Shown piece by piece: positions 1-7,051 of a stretch of DNA of 34,593 nucleotides. Source of the stretch: a virus; IMG/VR virus record IMGVR_UViG_3300032242_000189, positions 1 to 34,593 of that record. One strand, given 5' to 3'. Below the pieces are notes generated by a model, which saw only the letters and a program-made list of their open reading frames with translations, did no database searches and was not told the DNA's origin. The first letter of the stretch is position 1, and each line of letters starts with the position of its first letter. A program made the position numbers and the translations under genes.

Positions 1-45
1 CCACGTTGTTGGACTCAAGAAATGAATGATGCTTGGAACAAATCA
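1..45. repeat. Terminal overlap, left copy (circular contig join)
   Basis: These 45 bases are identical to the last 45 bases of the window (34549-34593). The frame of the gene at the right end continues without interruption into this end when one copy is removed. This is what a circular or circularly permuted phage genome gives after assembly. It could instead be a short true direct terminal repeat, but P22-type phages package headfuls and have permuted ends, so an assembly overlap is more likely. Confidence 0.9.
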
Positions 46-102
46 ATTCCTGATTTGACGCTGGCTTTTGATGAGCTGATGCAAGCAAGGGGACAAGCAT
101 GA
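1..102 (+). CDS. 3' part of small phage protein that spans the genome join
   Basis: Frame 1 is open from the first base to a TGA at 100-102. Joined to the 5' part at 34411-34593 (with the 45-base overlap counted once), it makes a 79-residue protein beginning MTGWRKQQILEMA and ending DELMQARGQA. It has a hydrophobic patch near the start and an acidic, helical C-terminal half. The stop overlaps the next start as ATGA at 99-102, showing translational coupling. No function is recognised. Similar small proteins occur in the accessory early regions of related phages, but no role can be assigned from sequence. Confidence 0.75.
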   Translation, partial: PRCWTQEMNDAWNKSIPDLTLAFDELMQARGQA

Positions 103-503
103 CTAAAGACGAAGCATTGAAGCTGGCGCTGGATGACCTGATGATCGAATACGACATGGAGCGAACATCGTTTGCGAAACGGGTTGACGAGATATTTAAG
201 CAAGCCCTTGCAGCACCTGTGCAGGAGCCTGTGGCGTGGGTTGATCTGCTCAAGCAAGCCAAAGAAATCATCCAAAGTAAACCACTGTGGAACAGATTTA
301 TTAAGGGAACACCGCTGGGAAACGACATCGCTGTTTGTATGGCCAGCTTCGCGCAGGAACACACCACCCCACCCGCACAGCGCACATGGGTAGGGCTGAC
401 AGATGAGGAGATTTGGTCTGTATTGCAGTTTAGAGGATACAACATGGAAACCATTGAAATTGCAAAAGCCATCGAAGCCAAACTCAAGGAGAAGAACACA
501 TGA
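99..503 (+). CDS. Small acidic phage protein, unknown function
   Basis: This 134-residue protein has no domain I can assign. The N-terminal 45 residues are predicted helical (MTKDEALKLALDDLMIEYDM) and include several acidic residues. A middle part carries the phrase EPVAWVDLL, and residues around 90-105 read PPAQRTWVGLTDEEI. The phrase PAQRTWVGLTDEEI recurs in many unrelated small proteins of betaproteobacterial phages, so it may be a mobile C-terminal module rather than a family signature. It starts inside the ATGA overlap with the upstream gene and ends in another ATGA overlap with the gene at 500. It therefore lies inside a coupled rightward operon. Confidence 0.75.
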   Translation: MTKDEALKLALDDLMIEYDMERTSFAKRVDEIFKQALAAPVQEPVAWVDLLKQAKEIIQSKPLWNRFIKGTPLGNDIAVCMASFAQEHTTPPAQRTWVGLTDEEIWSVLQFRGYNMETIEIAKAIEAKLKEKNT

Positions 504-748
504 ACACTTGTACAAGTTGCGGAAAAATAAAATTAGGCAACAGTGTGATGCAGGGATGTGCGTGCCAAAATTCAATGCAAGCACCACCCGCACAACCAGC
601 ATCTGTGCAAAAAAAATCTCAGCAATTCACTTCAGAAATGAATTACTCAAATAATTTTAAACAGGGTGAGCGCAACTTTTGCCCCCGATGCGGTAAACGG
701 GCAGGCGACTACATCCACACTTGTACACCACCACAGGAGCAAAAATGA
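500..748 (+). CDS. Small cysteine-rich zinc-ribbon-like protein
   Basis: The 82-residue protein has two cysteine clusters. The first is N-terminal (CTSCGK at residues 4-9, then CAC near 20-22). The second is C-terminal (CPRCGKRAGDYIHTC). The CxxC pairs and nearby histidine suggest one or two structural zinc sites, as in zinc-ribbon proteins. The linker between them is rich in Gln, Pro and Ala. It is coupled by ATGA overlaps at both ends. A nucleic-acid or protein-binding role is plausible but not shown. Confidence 0.7.
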   Translation: MNTCTSCGKIKLGNSVMQGCACQNSMQAPPAQPASVQKKSQQFTSEMNYSNNFKQGERNFCPRCGKRAGDYIHTCTPPQEQK

Positions 749-885
749 AAACTTATGAAGACGATGAATTTGAGCGCATTGAGCGTGAGATGAAATGGCG
801 GCAGATACCAGATGATCTACCAAAGGCCATACCCTTTATTACCGAAGAAGAATGGCAAGCGTTAAATGAAATTTCCGAAGCATGA
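745..885 (+). CDS. 46-residue acidic phage protein
   Basis: This short reading frame starts in an ATGA overlap with the gene before it and ends at TGA 883-885, inside the start of the next gene. The product (MKTYEDDEFERIEREMKWRQ at the N-terminus) is very acidic and predicted helical, with two tryptophans. The coupled start and the lack of any gap between its neighbours support it as real. No family is recognised. Its stop lies 17 bases past the ATG at 866, so the two genes overlap by 20 bases. Confidence 0.6.
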   Translation: MKTYEDDEFERIEREMKWRQIPDDLPKAIPFITEEEWQALNEISEA

Positions 886-1213
886 CTATGTGCGGTCGCC
901 CACATTGTTGCGTAACGCAAGGGAGATACCTTGCCAGCATTGTGGGGCAGATGATGGCACTGTTGTAGCTGCACACGCCAATTGGGGCGGCGGGCGCGGC
1001 AGATCAATTAAGGCTGACGATAATCTAATAGCCAGTCTTTGTTTTGCTTGCCATGCAGAACTAGATCAAGGCAAGAATCTGTCAAAAGACGACCGCCAGG
1101 CTTTGTGGACAGCCGCCCATTTAAAGACCGTCCACAAACTTAGGGCATTAGGCCTGTGGCCTGACAAAGTGCCTATTTCCGCATTGATGGCAGCGGAGCC
1201 GACTTCTGATTAG
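866..1213 (+). CDS. YbcO-like (DUF1364) HNH-fold putative nuclease
   Basis: The 115-residue protein matches the DUF1364/YbcO family, which is found in nin-type regions of lambdoid phages and prophages and has an HNH-like treble-clef fold. Visible motifs are CQHC at residues 23-26, a histidine in AAHAN at about 37, and CFACH at 59-63 followed by ELDQG. These supply the expected zinc ligands and candidate catalytic histidine. The N-terminal KFPKHDYVRSPTLL is typical of the family and supports the ATG at 866. The family is thought to act in recombination or DNA processing alongside NinB, which this phage also carries (33531). Its 3' end overlaps the convergent gene at 1173-1391 by 41 bases. Nuclease activity is inferred from the fold, not shown. 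Confidence 0.85.
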   Translation: MKFPKHDYVRSPTLLRNAREIPCQHCGADDGTVVAAHANWGGGRGRSIKADDNLIASLCFACHAELDQGKNLSKDDRQALWTAAHLKTVHKLRALGLWPDKVPISALMAAEPTSD

Positions 1214-1391
1214 CCTCATGTGAACGGTGCATAGGGTGCGCGTGAGCCATGTCAGTACGTTCATGCTTTTTCAATTCTTTTTCCAACTCAGCAACTTTGC
1301 GAGCTTCTTTTTTGTGTTCGCGTTCAAAAACGTACTCTTTTGCTTCTGAGTGTTTTGGTTTTTCGCGGGTCAATACCATATTTGTAGCCAT
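1173..1391 (-). CDS. Small charged coiled-coil protein, unknown function
   Basis: The 72-residue product (MATNMVLTREKPKHSEAKEY at the start) is rich in Lys and Glu and predicted to form a coiled coil around residues 20-45. A histidine-rich stretch follows (MAHAHPMHRSHE). I chose the ATG at 1389-1391 over an in-frame one nine codons upstream because AAGGAAAATC directly precedes it, a ribosome site of the same form used by many genes here. It lies alone on the minus strand between two plus-strand genes and overlaps the end of the YbcO-like gene. No function is recognised. Confidence 0.6.
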   Translation of the reverse strand: MATNMVLTREKPKHSEAKEYVFEREHKKEARKVAELEKELKKHERTDMAHAHPMHRSHEANQKSAPLPSMRK

Positions 1392-1441
1392 GATTTTCCT
1401 TGGTCTTGCAAATGTCATTTAATGCAATTACGATGATTATG

Positions 1442-1455
1442 CAGCAATTTTGCTG
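1442..1455. promoter_or_regulatory. Inverted repeat in the 1392-1457 divergent intergenic gap
   Basis: CAGCAA-TT-TTGCTG is a perfect inverted repeat in the 66-bp gap between a leftward gene starting at 1391 and a rightward gene starting at about 1458. Such a position suits an operator acting on divergent promoters. No convincing -35/-10 pair could be assigned on either strand, so this is only a candidate site. Confidence 0.3.
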
Positions 1456-1457
1456 TT

Positions 1458-1670
1458 ATGAATATTGGGTGTGTTATGTTTAAATTTGAAATGACGCTTG
1501 GTTGGATGGGCAACGGCAAAATGACTGTTGAAACCCATGACTTTGACATGATCGAAGCCCTCAAGGAATTTGTTGAATTTCAAGAAGAGGCTGGCTGGAT
1601 TGGCAATTGGGATGAAGTTCCGGTTGAAGATGAAGAAGGCGAAGAAGTCGCTGAAGAAGTTACTGAGTAA
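1458..1670 (+). CDS. Small acidic phage protein, unknown function
   Basis: The 70-residue product contains a short beta-rich start (MFKFEMTLGWMGNGKMTVET) and a very acidic tail made mostly of Glu, Asp and Val. Translation could begin at 1458 or at the in-frame ATG at 1476. Neither has a clear ribosome site, and MFKFEMTL looks like a natural start. The 3' end overlaps the convergent phosphoesterase gene by 11 bases, marking where the two transcription arms meet. The strongly acidic tail resembles small DNA-mimic or inhibitor proteins in general character only. No function is assigned. Confidence 0.6.
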   Translation: MNIGCVMFKFEMTLGWMGNGKMTVETHDFDMIEALKEFVEFQEEAGWIGNWDEVPVEDEEGEEVAEEVTE

Positions 1671-2640
1671 TAACTTTAATCACACGGCCTCGAAACTCAA
1701 TGGAATCGTGGCTGTGTGTCGTTACCAACTCAGGCAGCAACAGCTTGCCATTCACAAAGGTAAGCACCGCAAAGCCCGACCGCCAGTTGAGTGGGCCGTG
1801 TTCGGTGTAATCTTCAAACTGTGGGCCGTAGGGTTCTGCCAGCGTACCCGTGTCAATACCATATCGCACCCCGTTATAGTCCGAAAATGGCGTAACCTTT
1901 AGACTATGAAGGTGGCCTGTAACAATGTTCTTGCCTGACCACACGGTGTTATTGTGGGTAGCATGGATTCCACCTTTAAACCGGTGCTTAACTACTGTGT
2001 CTTCGTTCATCCAAACCGCCCAACATGGCTCCCAAAGTGGGAAATGGTCGCGTAGGGTAAACCCTTTAACGTGTTCATACTGAGGCGCATTGGCGGCAAG
2101 AAACGTTTCAAACCTTGCGTCATGGTTACCCAAGGGCCAGATTAATTTGACGTTGTGACGAGCCTCTTTAGCGGCTTCCTCAATGTAACCCATCGAGATG
2201 GTGCAGGCTTTGAGTTCCTCCATGACTGTAGGCGATTTTGTCCACCCGATGCGTGGATGTCTGCTTATCCCAGATCCGTCAAAAATATCTCCGTTAGCTA
2301 TCACTGCATTGGGTTTGAGTTCTTTGATAGCCCATAACAGACCGTGAAATGCTGTGCTGTAGACTCCAGGCCAAAAGTGTGCGTCACTGAAAACAATCAC
2401 AGTACCATTCAAGATGCCAAGATCTTTTCTAGTTGGATGGGTATGCGCTGTTTGCAGATGTTTGTATTGGTCAGTCGATTGCGGCGCTTTGATTTCTATT
2501 TTTTCACGCTGTTCAATTCGCCTGCGTCTTTTGTGTAGGCCAGACAAGTCCATGCCCAGGTTGATGCTGGCTTGACGGATTGAACTACTATTCTCAATTG
2601 CGCTGATAACTTGCTGGTCAGAAAATTTTTGGGAAGGCAT
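1660..2640 (-). CDS. Calcineurin-like metallophosphoesterase with N-terminal helix-turn-helix-like region
   Basis: The 326-residue protein carries all the signature motifs of the calcineurin-like phosphoesterase superfamily: SDAHF (85-89, Asp and His ligands), NGDIFD (116-121), GNHD (171-174), GGIHATH (223-229) and TGHLHS (241-246). These bind two metal ions and hydrolyse phosphomonoesters or phosphodiesters; the substrate here is unknown. Residues 1-45 (FSDQQVISAIENSSSIRQAS and following, then a basic run HKRRRR) resemble a helix-turn-helix and could bring the enzyme to DNA. The chosen ATG at 2638-2640 forms a TAATG overlap with the GNAT gene stop, so an in-frame start 14 codons upstream is unlikely. 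It is the last gene of the leftward arm. Confidence 0.88.
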   Translation of the reverse strand: MPSQKFSDQQVISAIENSSSIRQASINLGMDLSGLHKRRRRIEQREKIEIKAPQSTDQYKHLQTAHTHPTRKDLGILNGTVIVFSDAHFWPGVYSTAFHGLLWAIKELKPNAVIANGDIFDGSGISRHPRIGWTKSPTVMEELKACTISMGYIEEAAKEARHNVKLIWPLGNHDARFETFLAANAPQYEHVKGFTLRDHFPLWEPCWAVWMNEDTVVKHRFKGGIHATHNNTVWSGKNIVTGHLHSLKVTPFSDYNGVRYGIDTGTLAEPYGPQFEDYTEHGPLNWRSGFAVLTFVNGKLLLPELVTTHSHDSIEFRGRVIKVITQ

Positions 2641-3077
2641 TACGTTTTCTTTCGCCAATAAAGGGTATCTTTGCAACCCCACGGGTTAGAAGGCTCAAAC
2701 ATTTTGAACCCACATGAAATTAAACTGTTTGCCGAAGCGGGGTTATGGCGGGTGTCAGTTATGACCCATTTCCACCCAAGAGTTTTTGCTTGTCGTACTC
2801 TGACATTGATAAACTTTTTCTGTAATCCCTGTCCACGAGCAACAGGAACAACACCTGCACGACACAAATACCCGCAATCAGTCCAACTAACAGTACGCAC
2901 AAGCCCCGCAAAACCAATATCCACGCCATCTTGAGTAGCAATCCACCAAGATCCAAAATTAGTGTCATACGGCGTATCAAAAGGCAGGCACTTGTTTTGA
3001 AGTACCGACAGTTTCAACTGAACAGATTCTTTGCGAATGTCAACACGTTTAATCATGAGCGTATTGAAATCGCTCAC
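2640..3077 (-). CDS. GNAT-family N-acetyltransferase
   Basis: The 145-residue protein has the acetyl-CoA binding signature of GNAT enzymes, VVPVARGQGLQKKFI at about residues 76-90 (the R/QxxGxG/A loop), then a C-terminal NPASANSLISCGF in which the Asn and the second half of the fold are typical. It would transfer an acetyl group to an amine on an unknown target. The start shown is GTG at 3075-3077, ten bases after the lysozyme stop; an in-frame ATG at 3056 would give 138 residues. Neither has a strong ribosome site. The stop overlaps the phosphoesterase start (TAATG). Lying after the lysis genes, it may be a host- or virion-modifying accessory enzyme. Confidence 0.8.
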   Translation of the reverse strand: MSDFNTLMIKRVDIRKESVQLKLSVLQNKCLPFDTPYDTNFGSWWIATQDGVDIGFAGLVRTVSWTDCGYLCRAGVVPVARGQGLQKKFINVRVRQAKTLGWKWVITDTRHNPASANSLISCGFKMFEPSNPWGCKDTLYWRKKT

Positions 3078-3087
3078 TATTACGCCG

Positions 3088-3597
3088 TTATGACATTAAT
3101 AACGCTGTTGCGTTTACTTCTTTGACCCTGCGTTCCCATCCCCTGCCAAATGTGTCCCATGTTTGAAGCATTTTGAGATACGCTAAACGGTATGCACAGT
3201 AATCGTTGATGAGTTCTTTGGGGTCTTTATTTCGTACAGCTTGGATTGTCTTGTCGCCAATAACGCCATCTGCGTACACGTTTACACAAGCCTGCAACCA
3301 CTTTGCGGCACGACCTGGGCCTGAGTTGATGGCAGCATCAAAGACTACATAATCCACACCAGAAGGCAAGTCATCACCTTTTACCTTGTCCCAATACTTT
3401 GCTTTGTACAGCGGCCCAACATCAGCAGGGGTAAGGGCTTTCATTGTTTTTGTATCTACCATGTGACCACAATGTTCTTCCCAAACGGCTTTAGTGCAAC
3501 CTAAATTTGTTTCCCCGCCAGGATCTTTTGGGTTAAAAACGTAGCCACCTTCGTGGACAAGAACAGCCGCCAATGCTTTATCAAAGTTTTGATTCAT
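3088..3597 (-). CDS. Endolysin: GH108 N-acetylmuramidase with peptidoglycan-binding domain
   Basis: The 169-residue protein matches glycoside hydrolase family 108. The catalytic region is N-terminal: VHEGGYVFNPKDPGGETNLG at residues 14-33 contains the family's EGGY motif (catalytic Glu16) and the DPGG turn. The C-terminal half, from about residue 90, fits a PG_binding_3-type domain (ACVNVYADGVIGDKTIQAV). The enzyme would cleave the glycan backbone of peptidoglycan at lysis. There is no signal peptide, so it needs the holin. Its ATG overlaps the holin stop as ATGA, giving a coupled holin-lysin pair. Confidence 0.92.
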   Translation of the reverse strand: MNQNFDKALAAVLVHEGGYVFNPKDPGGETNLGCTKAVWEEHCGHMVDTKTMKALTPADVGPLYKAKYWDKVKGDDLPSGVDYVVFDAAINSGPGRAAKWLQACVNVYADGVIGDKTIQAVRNKDPKELINDYCAYRLAYLKMLQTWDTFGRGWERRVKEVNATALLMS

Positions 3598-4088
3598 GAT
3601 GTTGGAGTGGATTGGTGAAGAAGGTTGTCTTTGTTTTGGCTTGATGCGCTGCTACCAAAGTAAAAACCAATGATGCCCGTCCAGGCTGTGCCAAGGCTAC
3701 CCAACATAATATCTATCTGAGGAGCGTGTTGGATCTGACCGTACATAAGACCGCCTAGAATGCCAAAGAAGCCAGCAGTAACGCCTATAGCAAGGGCAGG
3801 GGGCAAGTAGCTGCGTGTTGCCACTTGCATATCACGGGCTGATTTGCGGTCATCATTAGCAAGTTTGGCAAAGTCTAAGCCAAGTTCTTGAGCGCGGGCT
3901 TTGATGGCAATTTCAGCTTGCTGAATGGATGCAATTTGTTCAGAAGTAAGTTTTCCTGATTCAATGGTTTTTTGCGCTTCTTCTGGAGATACGCCGAGCG
4001 CAGTTGCTGCTAACCCGTAAGCCATTGTTCCAAATGGGCCTGCAATGGCTGTAGCCAAAGTCGGTGCTATTGCTTTTAACCAATCCAT
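3594..4088 (-). CDS. Putative holin, three-transmembrane GTA-type
   Basis: The 164-residue protein has a hydrophobic N-terminal segment (about 8-30), a charged amphipathic middle containing LDFAKLANDDRKSARDMQ (71-88), and two further membrane helices (about 95-117 and 127-147). This layout, including the NDDRxSAR phrase, fits the GTA_holin_3TM family. It would form membrane lesions releasing the endolysin encoded directly downstream. It is the best holin candidate of the three membrane proteins between 3594 and 4799. The short charged, polar tail (SSQNKDNLLHQ) is also usual for holins. Confidence 0.8.
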   Translation of the reverse strand: MDWLKAIAPTLATAIAGPFGTMAYGLAATALGVSPEEAQKTIESGKLTSEQIASIQQAEIAIKARAQELGLDFAKLANDDRKSARDMQVATRSYLPPALAIGVTAGFFGILGGLMYGQIQHAPQIDIMLGSLGTAWTGIIGFYFGSSASSQNKDNLLHQSTPTS

Positions 4089-4089
4089 A

Positions 4090-4578
4090 TCAGTTCCTTA
4101 GTTTGTACATAATAAATTCAAACGTACCCCACCCAATAAAACCAGCAGCAAGCACAGACACAAACCCAATTAACAAAATGTTTACTGTCTCTGCCATATT
4201 TTCTCTGCGCTGCTTTGCTTTGGCCTCTGCCTCACGTTCCTCACGTTTTCGGTTAGCCACAATCATGTTGTATTCGGCTTGGATGGCTTCCCACACATCA
4301 CCCTGACCAGACCAAATCAACTTTTCTTTTAGTTCCTTTTCCGCATCACGCAAGGCTTTGGCCTGCATTACGATGTCTAAAGCCTGCCCCATGTCAGACT
4401 TTGATTTTTTCTTATCGTGTACCGCAGCCTTGGCTACTGTATCCCTATGCTCAAAAAACTTTATTAAGTCACCACTACATTCCTGTAGGTCTTTACCCAT
4501 CTGAATGGCTTCTTTGACCCCTGCAATAGTGCTTTTTGCTATTGCAAACGCAGCACTAATGGTAATTGGATCAATCAT
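4090..4578 (-). CDS. Membrane-anchored helical protein of lysis region
   Basis: The 162-residue protein begins with a hydrophobic Ala/Ile-rich helix (MIDPITISAAFAIAKSTIAG). A long charged helical region follows (residues 40-128, many Lys/Glu/Arg), then a clear C-terminal transmembrane helix at about 132-157. Proteins of this type sit beside lysis genes in many aquatic podoviruses, but their function is not known to me. A spanin-like or holin-accessory role would suit the single membrane anchor and coiled-coil body. It overlaps the gene before it by ATGA and lies one base from the holin gene. Confidence 0.7.
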   Translation of the reverse strand: MIDPITISAAFAIAKSTIAGVKEAIQMGKDLQECSGDLIKFFEHRDTVAKAAVHDKKKSKSDMGQALDIVMQAKALRDAEKELKEKLIWSGQGDVWEAIQAEYNMIVANRKREEREAEAKAKQRRENMAETVNILLIGFVSVLAAGFIGWGTFEFIMYKLRN

Positions 4579-4799
4579 TTATCCGCTTTAGTGTCTAACT
4601 TATCAAATATTTTTGACAGCATTTCTTTGACTTCATGAATGTCGCGCCTGTAATCGTCTTTGGAAACGTAATTTGCAGGCAATGATCTCACATCAGTATC
4701 TAGCCGTTCAATGGCTTTGGTAATGTTGTTCAGTACCCATCCACCAAAAAAAGCAGCTAATCCCACGGCTATGTTAAATAGTTGTTGGGTTTCCATCAT
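4575..4799 (-). CDS. Small single-pass membrane protein of lysis region
   Basis: The 74-residue protein has one N-terminal transmembrane helix (about residues 8-25, NIAVGLAAFFGGWVL) and a charged helical tail (YRRDIHEVKEMLSKIFDKLD). This layout resembles XhlA-type haemolysin/holin-accessory proteins and small phage membrane proteins generally. It is coupled by ATGA overlaps to the ejection protein gene upstream and to the 4090 gene downstream. A role in lysis is inferred from position. Confidence 0.7.
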   Translation of the reverse strand: MMETQQLFNIAVGLAAFFGGWVLNNITKAIERLDTDVRSLPANYVSKDDYRRDIHEVKEMLSKIFDKLDTKADK

Positions 4800-7051
4800 T
4801 CTTTTCCTACATCAGAAAGTTTGGTTTTGCCAGATCCAATGCCAGCGCCTGTTTCTAAGGATTTTTTTGTTTGTGCAGCCGCTTTGACTTCTTGAGCTTT
4901 GCCGCGAACCATTGAGCCTAAAGGCAGTCCAAATTTACCGCCTCCAACAATGTTACCGCCATATTCAAGCAGACTTGCGCCCTTTTCAGCCAAACTGCCA
5001 ACCAAGGTGTTTGAATTGTTAATGAAGTGACCTTTAGGTTGAGCTTGCGTATATCGAGCCACGTTACCCAAGGTTTTAAGTTTCATGTTTGATTCAGGAT
5101 CAAAAATCAAATTGAGTTTTTTGTTTTTGTCCAACTCTTGCAGAGCTTTGTTGTATCCAGCTTGGGTAAAGTTTCCGGTTTCATCAACGATACCCGCTTT
5201 GTCTTTAAGCCAGTTAACTGTGCCAGCAGCCATGTGCTGTTGAGCTTCAGAGCCACGGCCCAAGTGGTCAACCATTGTCTCAAGATTTTTGTTAACGCCC
5301 TTGATAACAAACTTGTCAATAAACTTATCAGCGGGAACAGTATCATCAACTGCCGCCCGATAAGCAGGGTCTTTTTTCAGCATATCAAAACGCTGCTTGG
5401 CTAGGCTTCTTGCTTTGTCTGCAATTGGTTTGAGATTGGCGGCAGCACCAGGCTGCAAAGGCAAATCTTCTAAAGACTGCAAAACAAGGCTAGATGCCAT
5501 TTTTGCGTTACCGTCTCCTGTGCGTTCTGCTTTACGGACTTCAGCCGCAAGGTTAGTACGCATAGCCTCAAACTGCTCAAACGTCATTGGTTCGCCAGCT
5601 TTGAACCGATCCAATTGCGATTTGATAGAAGAAGGCAAAAATTCAGTTTTAAGTTTTTTGCCCAACAAACTTTCTGCATTGCTAGCCAAAGTTACGCCAT
5701 CAACAGGAAATTGCCCACCGTTTGCGTCTTCCAATGCTTTGTAGGCATCACGAATAACAGTGGTTTTTTCTTTGTCCAAAGCCTTGTAAGCATCAATCAC
5801 GCCCTGGCTATTTTCAATGGTCTTAGTGCCATAGACATCAGGGGCAGCAGCCTGACGGATTTCGCCAATCTTTTCAACCAGTTGATCGTTTTGTTCTTTA
5901 AAACGATTAGCCAATTCTGGATCACGGCCCCTACGGTTCATTTCGTTTGAGAGCTTAACAATATCTCCAGTTGCTTGACCTTCAGTCAAACGGATGCCCA
6001 AAGAATCAGCCTCAATGTGACGTTGTAAAGTTGGAAGATTAACTTTATCAACCGGAATGTTTTTAACTACTGCCTGTAGTTCAGGGCTAGATGCTGCAAT
6101 AGCCGCTTGAATTGTAGATTCATTAGTAGCCGCCGCCGCGCCGCCTGAACGCATACCGCCTTTGGCCTCAAACTGAGTTTGCATTTGTGGTTGCAATTCA
6201 GCAGCCGCAGATTTTACGCTACGAACAACTTTAGGGGCGACCGCACCGCCAGCCATCATTGCCGCATTAATTGCGTTTTCAACGTCAGCAACAGGAACGC
6301 CAAACTTTTGGGCAATAGATTGAGCGCCTTCGCCAATGTTCTTGCCAATGTAATCCATAATTTGCGTTGGCAAGGCTTGTTTATAGGCTTGCGTTTCAGC
6401 CAAACCAGTTGCCCGACCAATGGGTTGAGCCAAAGGTTGTGCGACTTTTTGAGATGCGGCAGTAGCTTCTTCAGGCGATAAACCAAACAAACGACCAGCA
6501 CCATAACCGATGGTTCCCGCAATAGCAGAAGGCGCACTAGCAACAACATCAGCCGCAGAAGCCAAAAAGCCTGGAACGTCTTTTTTGGCTTGGAATACGC
6601 GCTGAAGAACGCCAAGCGATTCCGGTTGTTTGATTTCTGTTGGTTGTGCCGTTGGTTGCGTTACTTGTGTTGTATCCCACAGATCAGCCAAAGTGTTGCC
6701 TTGAGCCTTTTGAGGCATCAAAGTAACGTGAACGGGATCTTTTTTTCCCAATGGACGATGCAAACCAAATCTAGCCAAAAAATCGTCTGGGACTTTTGCA
6801 GAAATATCAATTGCATCACCAGTTTCATGCAAACTAGTTCCTGGAGCTGCTACTGGATTAGGGTTTGACTTGCGAGCATCAAACAAACGTTGTTGCTCAG
6901 CAGTTGATCGAAAACCGCTTGTAATTGGCAATTCTTTACCAAACTCTTTTTTATAGGCGGCTTTTGCTTCTTCCAATTTAGTGGATAGATCCGCATTTAA
7001 GCCGCCCTTAGCAGGGGCTTGAGTGTCCCAAAGTTCAGCTAGTGTCGCCAT
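4796..7051 (-). CDS. Large internal virion/ejection protein with N-terminal M15 peptidase domain
   Basis: The 751-residue protein starts with a D-Ala-D-Ala carboxypeptidase/M15-like domain (about residues 20-112). TSGFRS is at 44-49, SLHETGDAID at 73-82 gives His75 and Asp82, and DPVHVTL at 106-112 gives His108, which together are the expected zinc ligands. The rest is a long Ala/Gln/Lys-rich helical protein typical of podovirus internal virion proteins. The likely job is local peptidoglycan cutting during DNA entry, comparable in role to the transglycosylase of T7 gp16. A phrase LA(E/D)LWDT occurs on both sides of the domain (residues 4-10 and 121-127). It overlaps the upstream gene as TAATG and belongs to the three-gene ejection set 4796-9188. 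Confidence 0.85.
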   Translation of the reverse strand: MATLAELWDTQAPAKGGLNADLSTKLEEAKAAYKKEFGKELPITSGFRSTAEQQRLFDARKSNPNPVAAPGTSLHETGDAIDISAKVPDDFLARFGLHRPLGKKDPVHVTLMPQKAQGNTLADLWDTTQVTQPTAQPTEIKQPESLGVLQRVFQAKKDVPGFLASAADVVASAPSAIAGTIGYGAGRLFGLSPEEATAASQKVAQPLAQPIGRATGLAETQAYKQALPTQIMDYIGKNIGEGAQSIAQKFGVPVADVENAINAAMMAGGAVAPKVVRSVKSAAAELQPQMQTQFEAKGGMRSGGAAAATNESTIQAAIAASSPELQAVVKNIPVDKVNLPTLQRHIEADSLGIRLTEGQATGDIVKLSNEMNRRGRDPELANRFKEQNDQLVEKIGEIRQAAAPDVYGTKTIENSQGVIDAYKALDKEKTTVIRDAYKALEDANGGQFPVDGVTLASNAESLLGKKLKTEFLPSSIKSQLDRFKAGEPMTFEQFEAMRTNLAAEVRKAERTGDGNAKMASSLVLQSLEDLPLQPGAAANLKPIADKARSLAKQRFDMLKKDPAYRAAVDDTVPADKFIDKFVIKGVNKNLETMVDHLGRGSEAQQHMAAGTVNWLKDKAGIVDETGNFTQAGYNKALQELDKNKKLNLIFDPESNMKLKTLGNVARYTQAQPKGHFINNSNTLVGSLAEKGASLLEYGGNIVGGGKFGLPLGSMVRGKAQEVKAAAQTKKSLETGAGIGSGKTKLSDVGKE

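Noticed and set aside
2759-2980. Hydrophobic 73-codon frame within the GNAT gene, possible nested membrane protein
   Set aside because: It looks like a nested lysis protein at first, but it starts in the middle of a well-conserved enzyme gene, has no ribosome site and lies after the lysin.
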